A stretch of DNA of 64,000 bases from JACKFB01 sp041389525 (GTDB taxonomy: Bacteria; Myxococcota_A; UBA9042; PHBI01; JACKFB01), in NCBI GenBank assembly GCA_041389525.1, contig JAWKRR010000042.1, positions 6,395 to 70,394 of the forward strand, given 5' to 3'. A program made the position numbers and the translations under genes. The notes under the pieces are model-generated. The model ran no database searches and had not been told where the DNA came from. It saw only the letters and a list, made by a program, of their open reading frames with translations. This document shows positions 8,123 to 16,121 of the stretch, one piece after another; within the stretch, counting starts at the first letter, position 1, and each line of letters opens with the position of its first letter.

Positions 8123-8924
8123 CTCGCCCCTCCGTGTCTCTGAAGCTGGCACCAAGCCGCCTCAGCGCGGCCCGCGTCGCCCACAGCCCGACCAAGCCGA
8201 AGAACAGCCCCTGCGCCGAGCCCACGCTGACGTCGATCGGCGTGTGGACCCCGATGATGGGCCGCGACCAGCACACCGCGACCGCCCACAGCGGCAGCCC
8301 CCACAGCGCAACCCGCCAGCCCGGGGGCCGCAGCAAGAGGGCCAGCCCCGCGCACAGCGTCGCGAAGAGCATGGACGCGAAGGCGTGCCCCGACGGGAAG
8401 GAGTAGCCGATCATCGCGCCCCACTCGCCTCGCACCCGGGCGTCGGCGGGCCCGACGGTGACGCCCGCGGCGGCGAGCACGGCGTTGAGGCGCGCGCGCC
8501 GTTCGGTGGCGGAGGGGAGCGCGTAGAAGGCCTCGGCCCCCTCGGCGAGCGCGCCGGCCTTCGCCAAGGCGACGACGCTGGGGCGGGGGACCGCGAGGGC
8601 TGGCTTGAGGACCCACTCGTTGAGCGCGCTGCCGGCCCCCAAGAACACAGTGAAGGCCAGGGCGATGGCGAGGGTCTGGACGCCGCGATGGGCGAGGCGC
8701 GAGGCGGATCGCCACGGCAACCAGAGGGACGCGGCGATGGCCAGCCAGGGCAGCGCGGCGCCCGAGCCGGTCCACGACAGCGCCCACGCGGCGACGCCGA
8801 GCGCGATGAAGGGCTGCGAATCGCCCAGGAGATTGCTGGCCAGTACGAGCAGCCACGCCCCGCCCAGGACGGGCAGCAGCGGGGCCGGCCACCCTCGTGC
8901 CGTGAGTCGTTGGAGGGGCGTCAT
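8109..8924 (-). CDS. PAP2-family membrane phosphatase
   Basis: 271 aa with about five or six hydrophobic helices. The three PAP2 phosphatase motifs are present: KPALAVPRPS (KxxxxxxRP), FPSGHA (PSGH) and SRPIIGVHTPIDV (SRxxxxxHxxxD). Such enzymes dephosphorylate lipid phosphates such as phosphatidate or undecaprenyl pyrophosphate with the active site facing the periplasm. A loop of about 50 residues between motifs 1 and 2 is longer than in small family members. The substrate is not predictable. Confidence 0.9.
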   Translation of the reverse strand: MTPLQRLTARGWPAPLLPVLGGAWLLVLASNLLGDSQPFIALGVAAWALSWTGSGAALPWLAIAASLWLPWRSASRLAHRGVQTLAIALAFTVFLGAGSALNEWVLKPALAVPRPSVVALAKAGALAEGAEAFYALPSATERRARLNAVLAAAGVTVGPADARVRGEWGAMIGYSFPSGHAFASMLFATLCAGLALLLRPPGWRVALWGLPLWAVAVCWSRPIIGVHTPIDVSVGSAQGLFFGLVGLWATRAALRRLGASFRDTEGRDERA

Positions 8925-9023
8925 GGGCGGAAGCTCCCACAGACGCGGCGGGCGTCCAAGAGGCGGGGAATCATGGCCGGTCTTGCGTTAGACTCGGGCC
9001 CGGCGGGCAGGCAGGAGGCGGCG

Positions 9024-10178
9024 GTGGCGGACTCGGTCGCGGACGTAGTGGTCGTCGGGGTGGGCGGCGTCGGGAGCGCGGCGCTGTGGCGACTGGCGGC
9101 CCGCGGCGTGCGCGTGGTCGGGGTGGACCGCTTCGTGCCGGGCCACGCGTTTGGCAGCTCGCACGGCCAGACGCGCGTCTACCGAAAGGCCTACTTCGAG
9201 CACCCGGATTACGTCCCGCTGGCCACCCACGCCGAGGCCCTGTGGGGCGAGCTGGAGGTCGCCAGCGGCCAGCCGCTGCGGCGCCGTACCGGGGTGCTGC
9301 AGTTCGGCCCGCCCAGCGGCGTGGTCGTGCCCGGGGTGCTGCAGAGCGCGCGGCTGCACGGCCTGCGGGTCGAGCGGCTCAGCGCGAGTGAGGCGCGCGC
9401 ACGCTTCGCAGGGTTCGCTGCTCCCGACGGGTTCGACGCGGTCTTCGAGCCCGACGGGGGCGTGCTCTACGTCGAGGCCTGCGTTCGCGCCGCGACCGCC
9501 GTCGCGTGCGAGCTGGGCGCGACCCTGCTGGCCGGGCGAACCGTGGAGCGCGTCATCGAGGACGGCGACGGGCTGCGGGTCGAGACCAGCCACGAGCAGA
9601 TCCGCTGCCGTCACGTCCTGCTCACGCCCGGCGCCTGGGCCCCCGGCCTGCTGGCCGACCTCGGCGTGCCGCTGCGGGTCGCGCGCAAGGTGATGGTCTG
9701 GTACGCGCCACAGACCGCCGGCCCCTCCCCCTACGACGCCGCCGCGGGCTGCCCGGCCTTCCTCTACGAGCTGCCGCACGGGATCTTCTACGGCTGCCCC
9801 GCCGAGGGCGAGCGCGGCGTGAAGGTCGCCGAACACACAGGCGGCACCTCGCTAATCGACCCGCTCACGCTGGACCGGGCCCTGCACGCGGCCGACGAGG
9901 CGCCGCTGAGAGCCTTCGTCGAGACGCACCTGCCCGGCCTCGGCCGCGCCGACCTGCGCCATCACGAGGCCTGCATGTACACGCTGACGCCCGACCAGCA
10001 CTTCGTGGTCGGCGGCCACCCAGCGCGCCCCGGGATCTCGGTCGCCTGCGGCCTCTCCGGCCACGGCTTCAAGTTCGCGTCGGCGCTGGGCGACGTCCTC
10101 GCCGCGCTGGCCATGGGCGAGGCCCCGCCCGTCGGTATCGAGGCGTTTCGGCCCGACCGGCCCGCCGTCTGTGGCTGA
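9024..10178 (+). CDS. Sarcosine oxidase / N-methyl-amino-acid oxidase-like flavoprotein
   Basis: 384 aa from GTG 9024, which has AGGAGG 5 bp upstream and puts the FAD-binding GVGGVGSAALW near residue 12, as in monomeric sarcosine oxidase (about 390 aa). An ATG at 8973 would add 17 residues. The fold markers are the dinucleotide site, VGVDRF at the end of strand 2, SSHGQTRVYRKAYFEHPDYV (family hallmark after the FAD site), CMYTLTPDQHF and CGLSGHGFK near the C-terminus. It oxidises secondary amines with flavin, releasing H2O2. The exact substrate is unproven. Its stop overlaps the next gene's start by 8 bp. Confidence 0.88.
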   Translation: MADSVADVVVVGVGGVGSAALWRLAARGVRVVGVDRFVPGHAFGSSHGQTRVYRKAYFEHPDYVPLATHAEALWGELEVASGQPLRRRTGVLQFGPPSGVVVPGVLQSARLHGLRVERLSASEARARFAGFAAPDGFDAVFEPDGGVLYVEACVRAATAVACELGATLLAGRTVERVIEDGDGLRVETSHEQIRCRHVLLTPGAWAPGLLADLGVPLRVARKVMVWYAPQTAGPSPYDAAAGCPAFLYELPHGIFYGCPAEGERGVKVAEHTGGTSLIDPLTLDRALHAADEAPLRAFVETHLPGLGRADLRHHEACMYTLTPDQHFVVGGHPARPGISVACGLSGHGFKFASALGDVLAALAMGEAPPVGIEAFRPDRPAVCG

Positions 10179-11088
10179 GTCGAAGGCCGCCCGCTTCGCG
10201 CTGCCCGAGCACTACGACCTCGCGCGGACCGTAGGCGCCATCGGGTTCGGCCACCGCGACCCGACCACGGCCGTCCAGCCCGACGCGATCTGGCGGGCGA
10301 CGCGCACGGCGGCCGGGCCCGCCACGCTCTGCCTACGCGTCGCCGACGGAGCCGCCGAGGTCCACGCGGCAGGCCCTGGCGCGGCGGAGGCCATCGCGCT
10401 CGCCCCGCGCCTGCTCGGCTTGGCCGACACGCCCGAAGACCTCGTCCCGCACACGCCCTTCATCCGCGATCTCGCCCACCGTTTCCGAGGGGCCCGCCTC
10501 ACCGCCGGCCTGCCGGTGAGCGAGGTGATCCTGCCGTGGATCCTGGGCCAGCGGGTCACCTACATCGAGGCGAAGACCTCCTGGGCCGAGCTGATCGAGG
10601 CCCACGGCGAGGCGGCGCCCGTGCCCTCGGGTTTCCCAGCGCCGCCCAAGCCGCTGCGGCTGCTGGCGGACCCCGCGGGCTTTGGCAGACGGGACCCCGC
10701 GGATCTCGGGCGCTTCGGCATCGATCGGGCGCGGGCCGCGACCCTGTTGGACGCCTGCCGACACCACCGCTACCTGGACGCCGCGGCGGCGCTGAGCCCG
10801 GCCGAGGCCCACGCGAAGCTCCTCGCGCTGCGTGGGATCGGCCCCTGGACGGCCGGCCACGCGCTGGCTGTGGCCATGGGCGACCCGGACGCGGTGCCGA
10901 TCGGCGATTTCCACCTGCCAAACACCGTGGGCTGGGCGCTCAATCGCGAGGTGCGCGCCGACGACGCCCGGATGCTCGAGCTCATCGAGCCTTGGCGCGG
11001 GCAACGCTGGCGGCTGCTCCGCCTCCTCATCCTCGCGGGGATCCGAGCGCCGCGTTTCGGGCCCCGCAGGCCGCCTCGCCGCCGCTGA
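10171..11088 (+). CDS. HhH-GPD DNA glycosylase (AlkA / 3-methyladenine type)
   Basis: 305 aa, GTG start overlapping the preceding gene by 8 bp. The helix-hairpin-helix is LLALRGIGPWTAGHALAVAM, followed by VPIGDFHLPN, whose Asp corresponds to the catalytic aspartate of AlkA-type glycosylases. An N-terminal beta-rich segment precedes it, as in AlkA. It would excise alkylated bases in base-excision repair. The C-terminus is a short Arg/Pro-rich tail. Coupling to an amine oxidase gene that makes formaldehyde and H2O2 is suggestive of damage repair but may be coincidence. Confidence 0.88.
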   Translation: MAESKAARFALPEHYDLARTVGAIGFGHRDPTTAVQPDAIWRATRTAAGPATLCLRVADGAAEVHAAGPGAAEAIALAPRLLGLADTPEDLVPHTPFIRDLAHRFRGARLTAGLPVSEVILPWILGQRVTYIEAKTSWAELIEAHGEAAPVPSGFPAPPKPLRLLADPAGFGRRDPADLGRFGIDRARAATLLDACRHHRYLDAAAALSPAEAHAKLLALRGIGPWTAGHALAVAMGDPDAVPIGDFHLPNTVGWALNREVRADDARMLELIEPWRGQRWRLLRLLILAGIRAPRFGPRRPPRRR

Positions 11089-11200
11089 CCCGGCCCGCGT
11101 CGGCAGCCCAGTGCGAAATGCGCGCTTTTCGCGCGACCGCACAACTCCCTATACTCCGCCGCCACCGCGACGGACGCGGCGCCCCACCCCCGGAACGTCC

Positions 11201-12880
11201 ATGAAGCTCCGAAAGAGCAACATCGACCGACTCGACGCCCGTGACTTCGACGTCCTCATCGTGGGCGGCGGCATCAACGGCGCCGTCTCCGCCTCGTCGC
11301 TGACGAGCCGCGGGGTCTCCGTGGCCCTGATCGATCGCGGCGATTTCGGCGGCGAGACGAGCTCCGAGTCCTCAAACCTCATCTGGGGCGGCATCAAGTA
11401 CCTCGAGAGCTTCGAGCTCGGCCTGGTTCGCAAGCTCTGCCTCTCGCGCAATCACCTGCTCCGCAGCTACCCCTCCAACGTGCGCGAGATTCGGTTTCTG
11501 ACCACCCTGCGCAAGGGATTTCGCCGCAACCGCTTCACGCTATTTCTGGGCGGCCTGCTCTACTGGCTGATGGGCGACTTCTTCACGAAGCGCCCTTGGC
11601 CGATGACCGCGCGGGACATCGGACGCGCCGAGCCGAACATCTCGACCCTCAATAGCCCAGGCGGCTTCGAGTACTCCGACGCTTGGCTCATCGACAACGA
11701 CGCCCGCTTCGTCTTCCGCTTCGTCCGCGAGGCGCTGGACCACGGCGGCATCGCGGCCAACTACGTCGAATCCCTCGGCTCGACCTTCGACGGCGGGTTC
11801 TGGACCACCCGCGCACGAGACCTCGTCAGCGGGCGCGAGATCACCATCCGCTCCCGAGTGCTCATCAACGCGTGCGGGCCCTGGGTCGACGCGCTCAACA
11901 GCACCGACGCCGTCTCCACAGGCCACCGACACGTCTACTCCAAGGGCGTGCACCTCATCGTCGACCGCGTCTCCACCGAGCAGCGCGTGCTCGCCTTTTT
12001 CGCTGATGACGGCAGGCTCTTCTTCGTGATCCCCATGGGCGTCCGCTCGTGCATCGGCACTACCGACACCCGCGTGGACGCGCTGCCAGCGGTGGTCACC
12101 CCCGAGGACCGGCGCTTCATCCTCGACAACATCAACAAGCAGCTCGCCCTGCCCCGCCCGCTCACCGAGGCGGATATCATCGCCGAGCGCTGCGGCGTGC
12201 GGCCCCTGGTCGTCGAGAAGAGCGCGCGCAGCCAGGACACGGGCGACTGGACCTCCCTGTCGCGCAAGCACGCGGTCGACGTGGACAGCGCGCGGCGCCA
12301 CATCAGCATCTACGGGGGCAAGCTCACCGACTGCCTGAACGTGGGCGACGAGGTGGCCGCGGTGGTCCATCGCCTCGGCATCGCGCTGCCCCACCCCAGA
12401 ATCCGCTGGTACGGCGAGCCCCCGGACGTGGTGCGCGACGAGTTCTTCCACCAGGCCAAGCTGCTGGGGCTCGACGAGATGACCGCGCCCGAGTCCACCG
12501 AGCGCCTGACGACCCGGCTCTGGCGGCGCTACTCGGCGCGCGCCCTCGACATCCTCGAGGACATCCGCCAGGACCCGGCCATGGCCGAGGTGCTCATCGT
12601 GGGCACCGAGTACATCCGCGCCGAGATCCACCACGCCGCGCGCTCGGAGATGGTCACGCGGCTCGCCGACTTCCTGCGCCGCCGCTCCAAGATCGCCCTC
12701 GTCGAGCGCACCGAGGTCATCGCGCGCTCGCCCGGGCTGCTGGAGGCCTGTCAGATCCTCTTCGGCGCCGAGGCTCAGGCGCGGCTCGACGAGTACTTCG
12801 TGGCCACCGAAAACCCAGTCACTGCCAGCGAAACAGACGTAGAGCCAGCGCGAACGACAGCGCGCCCCACAGGGTCATGA
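11201..12880 (+). CDS. glpD: Glycerol-3-phosphate dehydrogenase/oxidase, FAD-dependent
   Basis: 559 aa. Oxidises glycerol-3-phosphate to dihydroxyacetone phosphate and feeds electrons to the quinone pool. FAD site DVLIVGGGINGA lies near residues 15-27, followed by SSESSNLIWGGIKYLE, a strong GlpD signature (GG.RYLE). Substrate/FAD motifs FFVIPMG, CIGTTDT and YGGKLTDCL are present, and the C-terminal helical DAO_C domain is complete. ATG 11201 is chosen because it places the FAD motif correctly. Its last 62 bp overlap the 3' end of the convergent ABC permease gene. Confidence 0.93.
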   Translation: MKLRKSNIDRLDARDFDVLIVGGGINGAVSASSLTSRGVSVALIDRGDFGGETSSESSNLIWGGIKYLESFELGLVRKLCLSRNHLLRSYPSNVREIRFLTTLRKGFRRNRFTLFLGGLLYWLMGDFFTKRPWPMTARDIGRAEPNISTLNSPGGFEYSDAWLIDNDARFVFRFVREALDHGGIAANYVESLGSTFDGGFWTTRARDLVSGREITIRSRVLINACGPWVDALNSTDAVSTGHRHVYSKGVHLIVDRVSTEQRVLAFFADDGRLFFVIPMGVRSCIGTTDTRVDALPAVVTPEDRRFILDNINKQLALPRPLTEADIIAERCGVRPLVVEKSARSQDTGDWTSLSRKHAVDVDSARRHISIYGGKLTDCLNVGDEVAAVVHRLGIALPHPRIRWYGEPPDVVRDEFFHQAKLLGLDEMTAPESTERLTTRLWRRYSARALDILEDIRQDPAMAEVLIVGTEYIRAEIHHAARSEMVTRLADFLRRRSKIALVERTEVIARSPGLLEACQILFGAEAQARLDEYFVATENPVTASETDVEPARTTARPTGS

Positions 12881-13928
12881 CGGCGAGCTCGGCGCTCAGC
12901 CCGACCAGCCCCTGCCCCTGATTCATGATGGCGCGCAGCGAGTCGTTCAGGGCGGTCAGCGGCAGCGCGCGCACCAGCGGGTGCAGGGCCTCGGGGAATC
13001 GCTCGTACGAGAAGAAGACGCCCGAGACGACCCACATGGGCATCATCACCAGGTTCATCAGGCCCGACGCGGTCTCGACGTTGCTGGTGCGCGACGCGGC
13101 GAGGACCGCGATCCCGGCGAAGCTGGCGGTGCCCAAGAGCATCACCACGGCCAGGGCCGGCCAGGAGCCGTGGACTGTGACGTCGAAGGCCAGGTAGGCG
13201 AAGGTCAGCAGGGCCATGACCTCGAAGACCATGAAGACGAAGCGCGCGATGATGTACGAGAGCAGGAAGTGCGAGCGGTGCATCGGCGTCACGGCGAAGC
13301 GGCGCATGAGGCGCTTTCGGCGCGACTGGACGATGGCGTAGCCGATGCCCCACAGCCCCGTGCTCATCAGGTTGACGCCCAAGAGGCCCGGGACCAGGAA
13401 GTCGATGTAGCGCGCCCCGGACTCGGAGACCCTCTCCTCGGAGATCTCCGCCGGATCGCGACGTCCGAAGCGGCGCTGGAGGCGGTCGTCGACGGCGAGG
13501 CGGGCCGCCCGGCTGCGCGGGTTGGTGGGGTCGAACCGGTAGTTCAGGCGCGGTGTGACTTCGGGGCCGCCGCCCACGGCGCTCGGCGAAGGGTCAATCC
13601 GCAGCTCGAGATCCACGCGCCCCCCGCGCAAGGCGTCTCGGGCTGCTTGCTCGGTGTGCTCTTGGGCGACCACCGCGCCGTCCTCGCCCAGAGCGGCGCT
13701 CAGCGCGACGGCCTGCTCGCCGACCAGCGCCACCCGGTACACGTCGCCGGCGTCATCGCGGAAGGCGATCCCGAGGCCGATGGTGAGCAGCACCGGGAAG
13801 ACGAAGACCCAGAAGAGCGCACTGGGCTCGCGGATGAACTCGATGAGGCGGGCGCGGGTCAGCTCGAAGAGCGGGTGCCCCGGCCTGTAGTCGGGCGAGC
13901 TGGCTTTTCTCGGTGCGTCATTCTTCAC
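12819..13928 (-). CDS. ABC-2 type transporter permease
   Basis: 369 aa. One membrane helix at about 38-57 (LFWVFVFPVLLTIGLGI), then a large extracytoplasmic domain (about 60-175), then five helices. This is the ABC-2/YhaP-type topology. The cytoplasmic RRKRLMRRFAVTPMHR loop is characteristic of exporters in this family. The start overlaps the ATPase stop by 11 bp, so the two form one exporter. The substrate is unknown; drug, lipid or polysaccharide export are all possible. The 3' end overlaps glpD convergently. Confidence 0.9.
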   Translation of the reverse strand: MKNDAPRKASSPDYRPGHPLFELTRARLIEFIREPSALFWVFVFPVLLTIGLGIAFRDDAGDVYRVALVGEQAVALSAALGEDGAVVAQEHTEQAARDALRGGRVDLELRIDPSPSAVGGGPEVTPRLNYRFDPTNPRSRAARLAVDDRLQRRFGRRDPAEISEERVSESGARYIDFLVPGLLGVNLMSTGLWGIGYAIVQSRRKRLMRRFAVTPMHRSHFLLSYIIARFVFMVFEVMALLTFAYLAFDVTVHGSWPALAVVMLLGTASFAGIAVLAASRTSNVETASGLMNLVMMPMWVVSGVFFSYERFPEALHPLVRALPLTALNDSLRAIMNQGQGLVGLSAELAVMTLWGALSFALALRLFRWQ

Positions 13929-14856
13929 GGAGCGCCCTCCCGGTCAGCTCGACGAAGACGTCCTCCAGGGTCGGCTGGTGGGTGGTCAGCTGCGAGAGCG
14001 AGCGGCCTTGGCGGGCTAGCTCCTGCATCAACGCGGCCAGGGCCTGGGGGTCGCGGCCCAGGGCGACGTGGTGGGAGCCGTCGTCGGCGCCGCGGTAGCG
14101 CAGCACGCCGGGGAGCGCGGCCACCGAGGCGCCGTCGAGGGGGCCGTCCACCGCGAAGACCACGAGCTGCTCGGCACCCAGGCGCTGGATAAGCTCCGCC
14201 GGCGTGCCGAGGGCGATGATCTTGCCGTGGTCCATGACGCCCACGCGGTCGGCCAGCACCTCGGCCTCGCCCATGTAGTGGGTGGTCAGCAGCACGGTGC
14301 CGCCGGCCGCGCGGAAGCCCTCGATGACGTCCCAGACCCGGCGGCGGGCTTGGGGGTCGAGGCCGGTGGTCGGCTCGTCGAGGCAGAGCAGGTCGGGATC
14401 GCCGGCCAACGCACAGGCCAGGGCCAGCCGCTGGCGCTGCCCGCCCGAGAGGTTGCCGACGCGGGCGCGGGCCTTCGACTCGAGCTCGACCAGGGCGATC
14501 AGCCCGGAGACCGACCGGCCCGTGGGGAAGAAGCTGGCGAAGAGGCGCAGGGTCTCGGCGACGGTGAGGCGCTCGTCGAGCTGGGTCTCCTGAAGCTGGG
14601 CGCCGATCTGCCCGCGCAGCGCCCGGTCGCTCGCCGCGCCCTGCCCCCACCGGTGGCCGAGGACCTCGATGACGCCAGCGTCGGGCATGCCTAGCCCCTC
14701 GATCATCTCCATGGTCGTCGTCTTGCCGGCGCCGTTGGGGCCGAGCAGCGCGAAGCACTCGCCGCGGCGGACCTCGAGCTCGAGGCCGTCGACAGCGACC
14801 AGGTCGCCGAAGCGGCGCACGAGACCGCGACAGCTTATGGCGACGGCGACGCTCAC
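13918..14856 (-). CDS. ABC transporter ATP-binding protein (partner of the ABC-2 permease)
   Basis: 312 aa from GTG 14856; the four bases GTGA join it to the stop of the upstream O-antigen-ligase-like gene. Walker A GPNGAGKTT, signature LSGGQ, Walker B LLCLDEPT and switch TTHYMGEAE are all intact. The C-terminal PTLEDVFVELTGR is typical of DrrA/NodI-like ATPases that energise ABC-2 exporters. Confidence 0.93.
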   Translation of the reverse strand: MSVAVAISCRGLVRRFGDLVAVDGLELEVRRGECFALLGPNGAGKTTTMEMIEGLGMPDAGVIEVLGHRWGQGAASDRALRGQIGAQLQETQLDERLTVAETLRLFASFFPTGRSVSGLIALVELESKARARVGNLSGGQRQRLALACALAGDPDLLCLDEPTTGLDPQARRRVWDVIEGFRAAGGTVLLTTHYMGEAEVLADRVGVMDHGKIIALGTPAELIQRLGAEQLVVFAVDGPLDGASVAALPGVLRYRGADDGSHHVALGRDPQALAALMQELARQGRSLSQLTTHQPTLEDVFVELTGRALREE

Positions 14857-16121
14857 GTGGGGGCCGGCAGCGCGTCGGGCGAGCGGGGACGCTGGTGCGC
14901 CGCCACCATGCCCGGCGGTGGCGAGGGCAAGCGGACGAGGAAGCCGACCATGGTCCCCAGGGTCACGACGTTGACCGCCGACGGCACGCCCCACAGGGTC
15001 TCTTGCAGCAAAAACACCGAGGTGCCGGCGACGAAAAAGGCGGCGACGCGCAGCTCCGCGGGGTGCGGTCCGCGGACGCGCCAGACCGCGGTCATAAAGA
15101 GCATCAGCATCAGCAGCATCAGCCCGACCCCGCCCTTGAGCGCGTAGACCGACCAGCCGATGTGCGGGTGGTGGATCTCGTCGTTGAGGCTCCAGGGGAT
15201 GGGCTCCGGCGAGTCGACGTAGCCGCCCAGCCCGCGCCCGATGGCCATCTCCTTCGCGCTCAGCGCCTCGATCATCAGGCGCGTCTCCATCAGCCGCGGG
15301 TTCTCGGTGATCAGCATCTCCTCGATCTCTTGGCCGGTCAGGCGCTGCTCGAGGCCCTCGGTGAAGCGGCCCAGCCCGCCGACGTCGCCGGCCTCTTGGT
15401 AGAAGGGCAGCGCGGCGGCGGCCAAGACGCCGACCAGGGCGAGGCGGCGCGGCCAGGACTGAAGGCCCGCGAGCAGCAGCAGCGGGACCACGAGCACCAG
15501 GGCGTTTCGGGCGAAGGGGCCGCGCTTCTGGGCCAGGATGATGATGGCGATCAGCACGAAGAAGGTGCCCCAGCCGATGAGCCGGCGTTGGCGCGACGGG
15601 GTGCCCAGGAAGAAGACGATGGGCCAGCAGGCGAGCAGCGACGAGCTCGCGTAGCCGCGGGAGTCGAGGACCTCGCGGCGATCCAGCAGATCCACGCCGA
15701 TCAGGCCGCCGACCGCCGCGATGACGCCAACGATGGCGGCCACGGTGAAGGCCTGCTCGAGGGTGCGGCGGTTGGACTCGCGCTGGACCAGGAAGACGGT
15801 GCCGAGAAAGCCCATGAATGAGGCGGCGTCGAAGAGCACGCCGCTGACGAGGGGGTAGCCGGCGGCGAACCCGCGCACCGACTGGCCCAGCACGTAGAGG
15901 AAGAGCATGCCGAGCAGCAGGCGGGGGGCGGGGCGGATGCGCGCGCTCAGGCCGAGCAGGAACTCGCTGAGGCCGCCGGCGGCGAAGAGCCCGAGGCCGA
16001 GGGTGCCGAGGGCGTTGGACGAGGTGAGGCCGGAGTCGCCGAGGGTCTCGGAGAGGAATGGCGAGAGCGCCGAGATGACGAGGAAGAAGATGCCCCCGAC
16101 GATGCACAGGCGGGCGATCAC
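14853..16121 (-). CDS. O-antigen ligase/polymerase-like membrane protein
   Basis: 422 aa with about ten to eleven hydrophobic helices and a large loop before the last helices (about 245-325). This loop holds RLMIEALSAKEMAIGRGLGG and HPHIGWSVYALKGG, matching the pattern of WaaL/Wzy-like proteins where a periplasmic loop carries the catalytic residues. It would transfer or polymerise glycans on a lipid carrier. It is coupled at both ends (GTGA to the ATPase, ATGA to the cyclase). Wzy versus WaaL cannot be decided. Confidence 0.75.
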   Translation of the reverse strand: MIARLCIVGGIFFLVISALSPFLSETLGDSGLTSSNALGTLGLGLFAAGGLSEFLLGLSARIRPAPRLLLGMLFLYVLGQSVRGFAAGYPLVSGVLFDAASFMGFLGTVFLVQRESNRRTLEQAFTVAAIVGVIAAVGGLIGVDLLDRREVLDSRGYASSSLLACWPIVFFLGTPSRQRRLIGWGTFFVLIAIIILAQKRGPFARNALVLVVPLLLLAGLQSWPRRLALVGVLAAAALPFYQEAGDVGGLGRFTEGLEQRLTGQEIEEMLITENPRLMETRLMIEALSAKEMAIGRGLGGYVDSPEPIPWSLNDEIHHPHIGWSVYALKGGVGLMLLMLMLFMTAVWRVRGPHPAELRVAAFFVAGTSVFLLQETLWGVPSAVNVVTLGTMVGFLVRLPSPPPGMVAAHQRPRSPDALPAPT

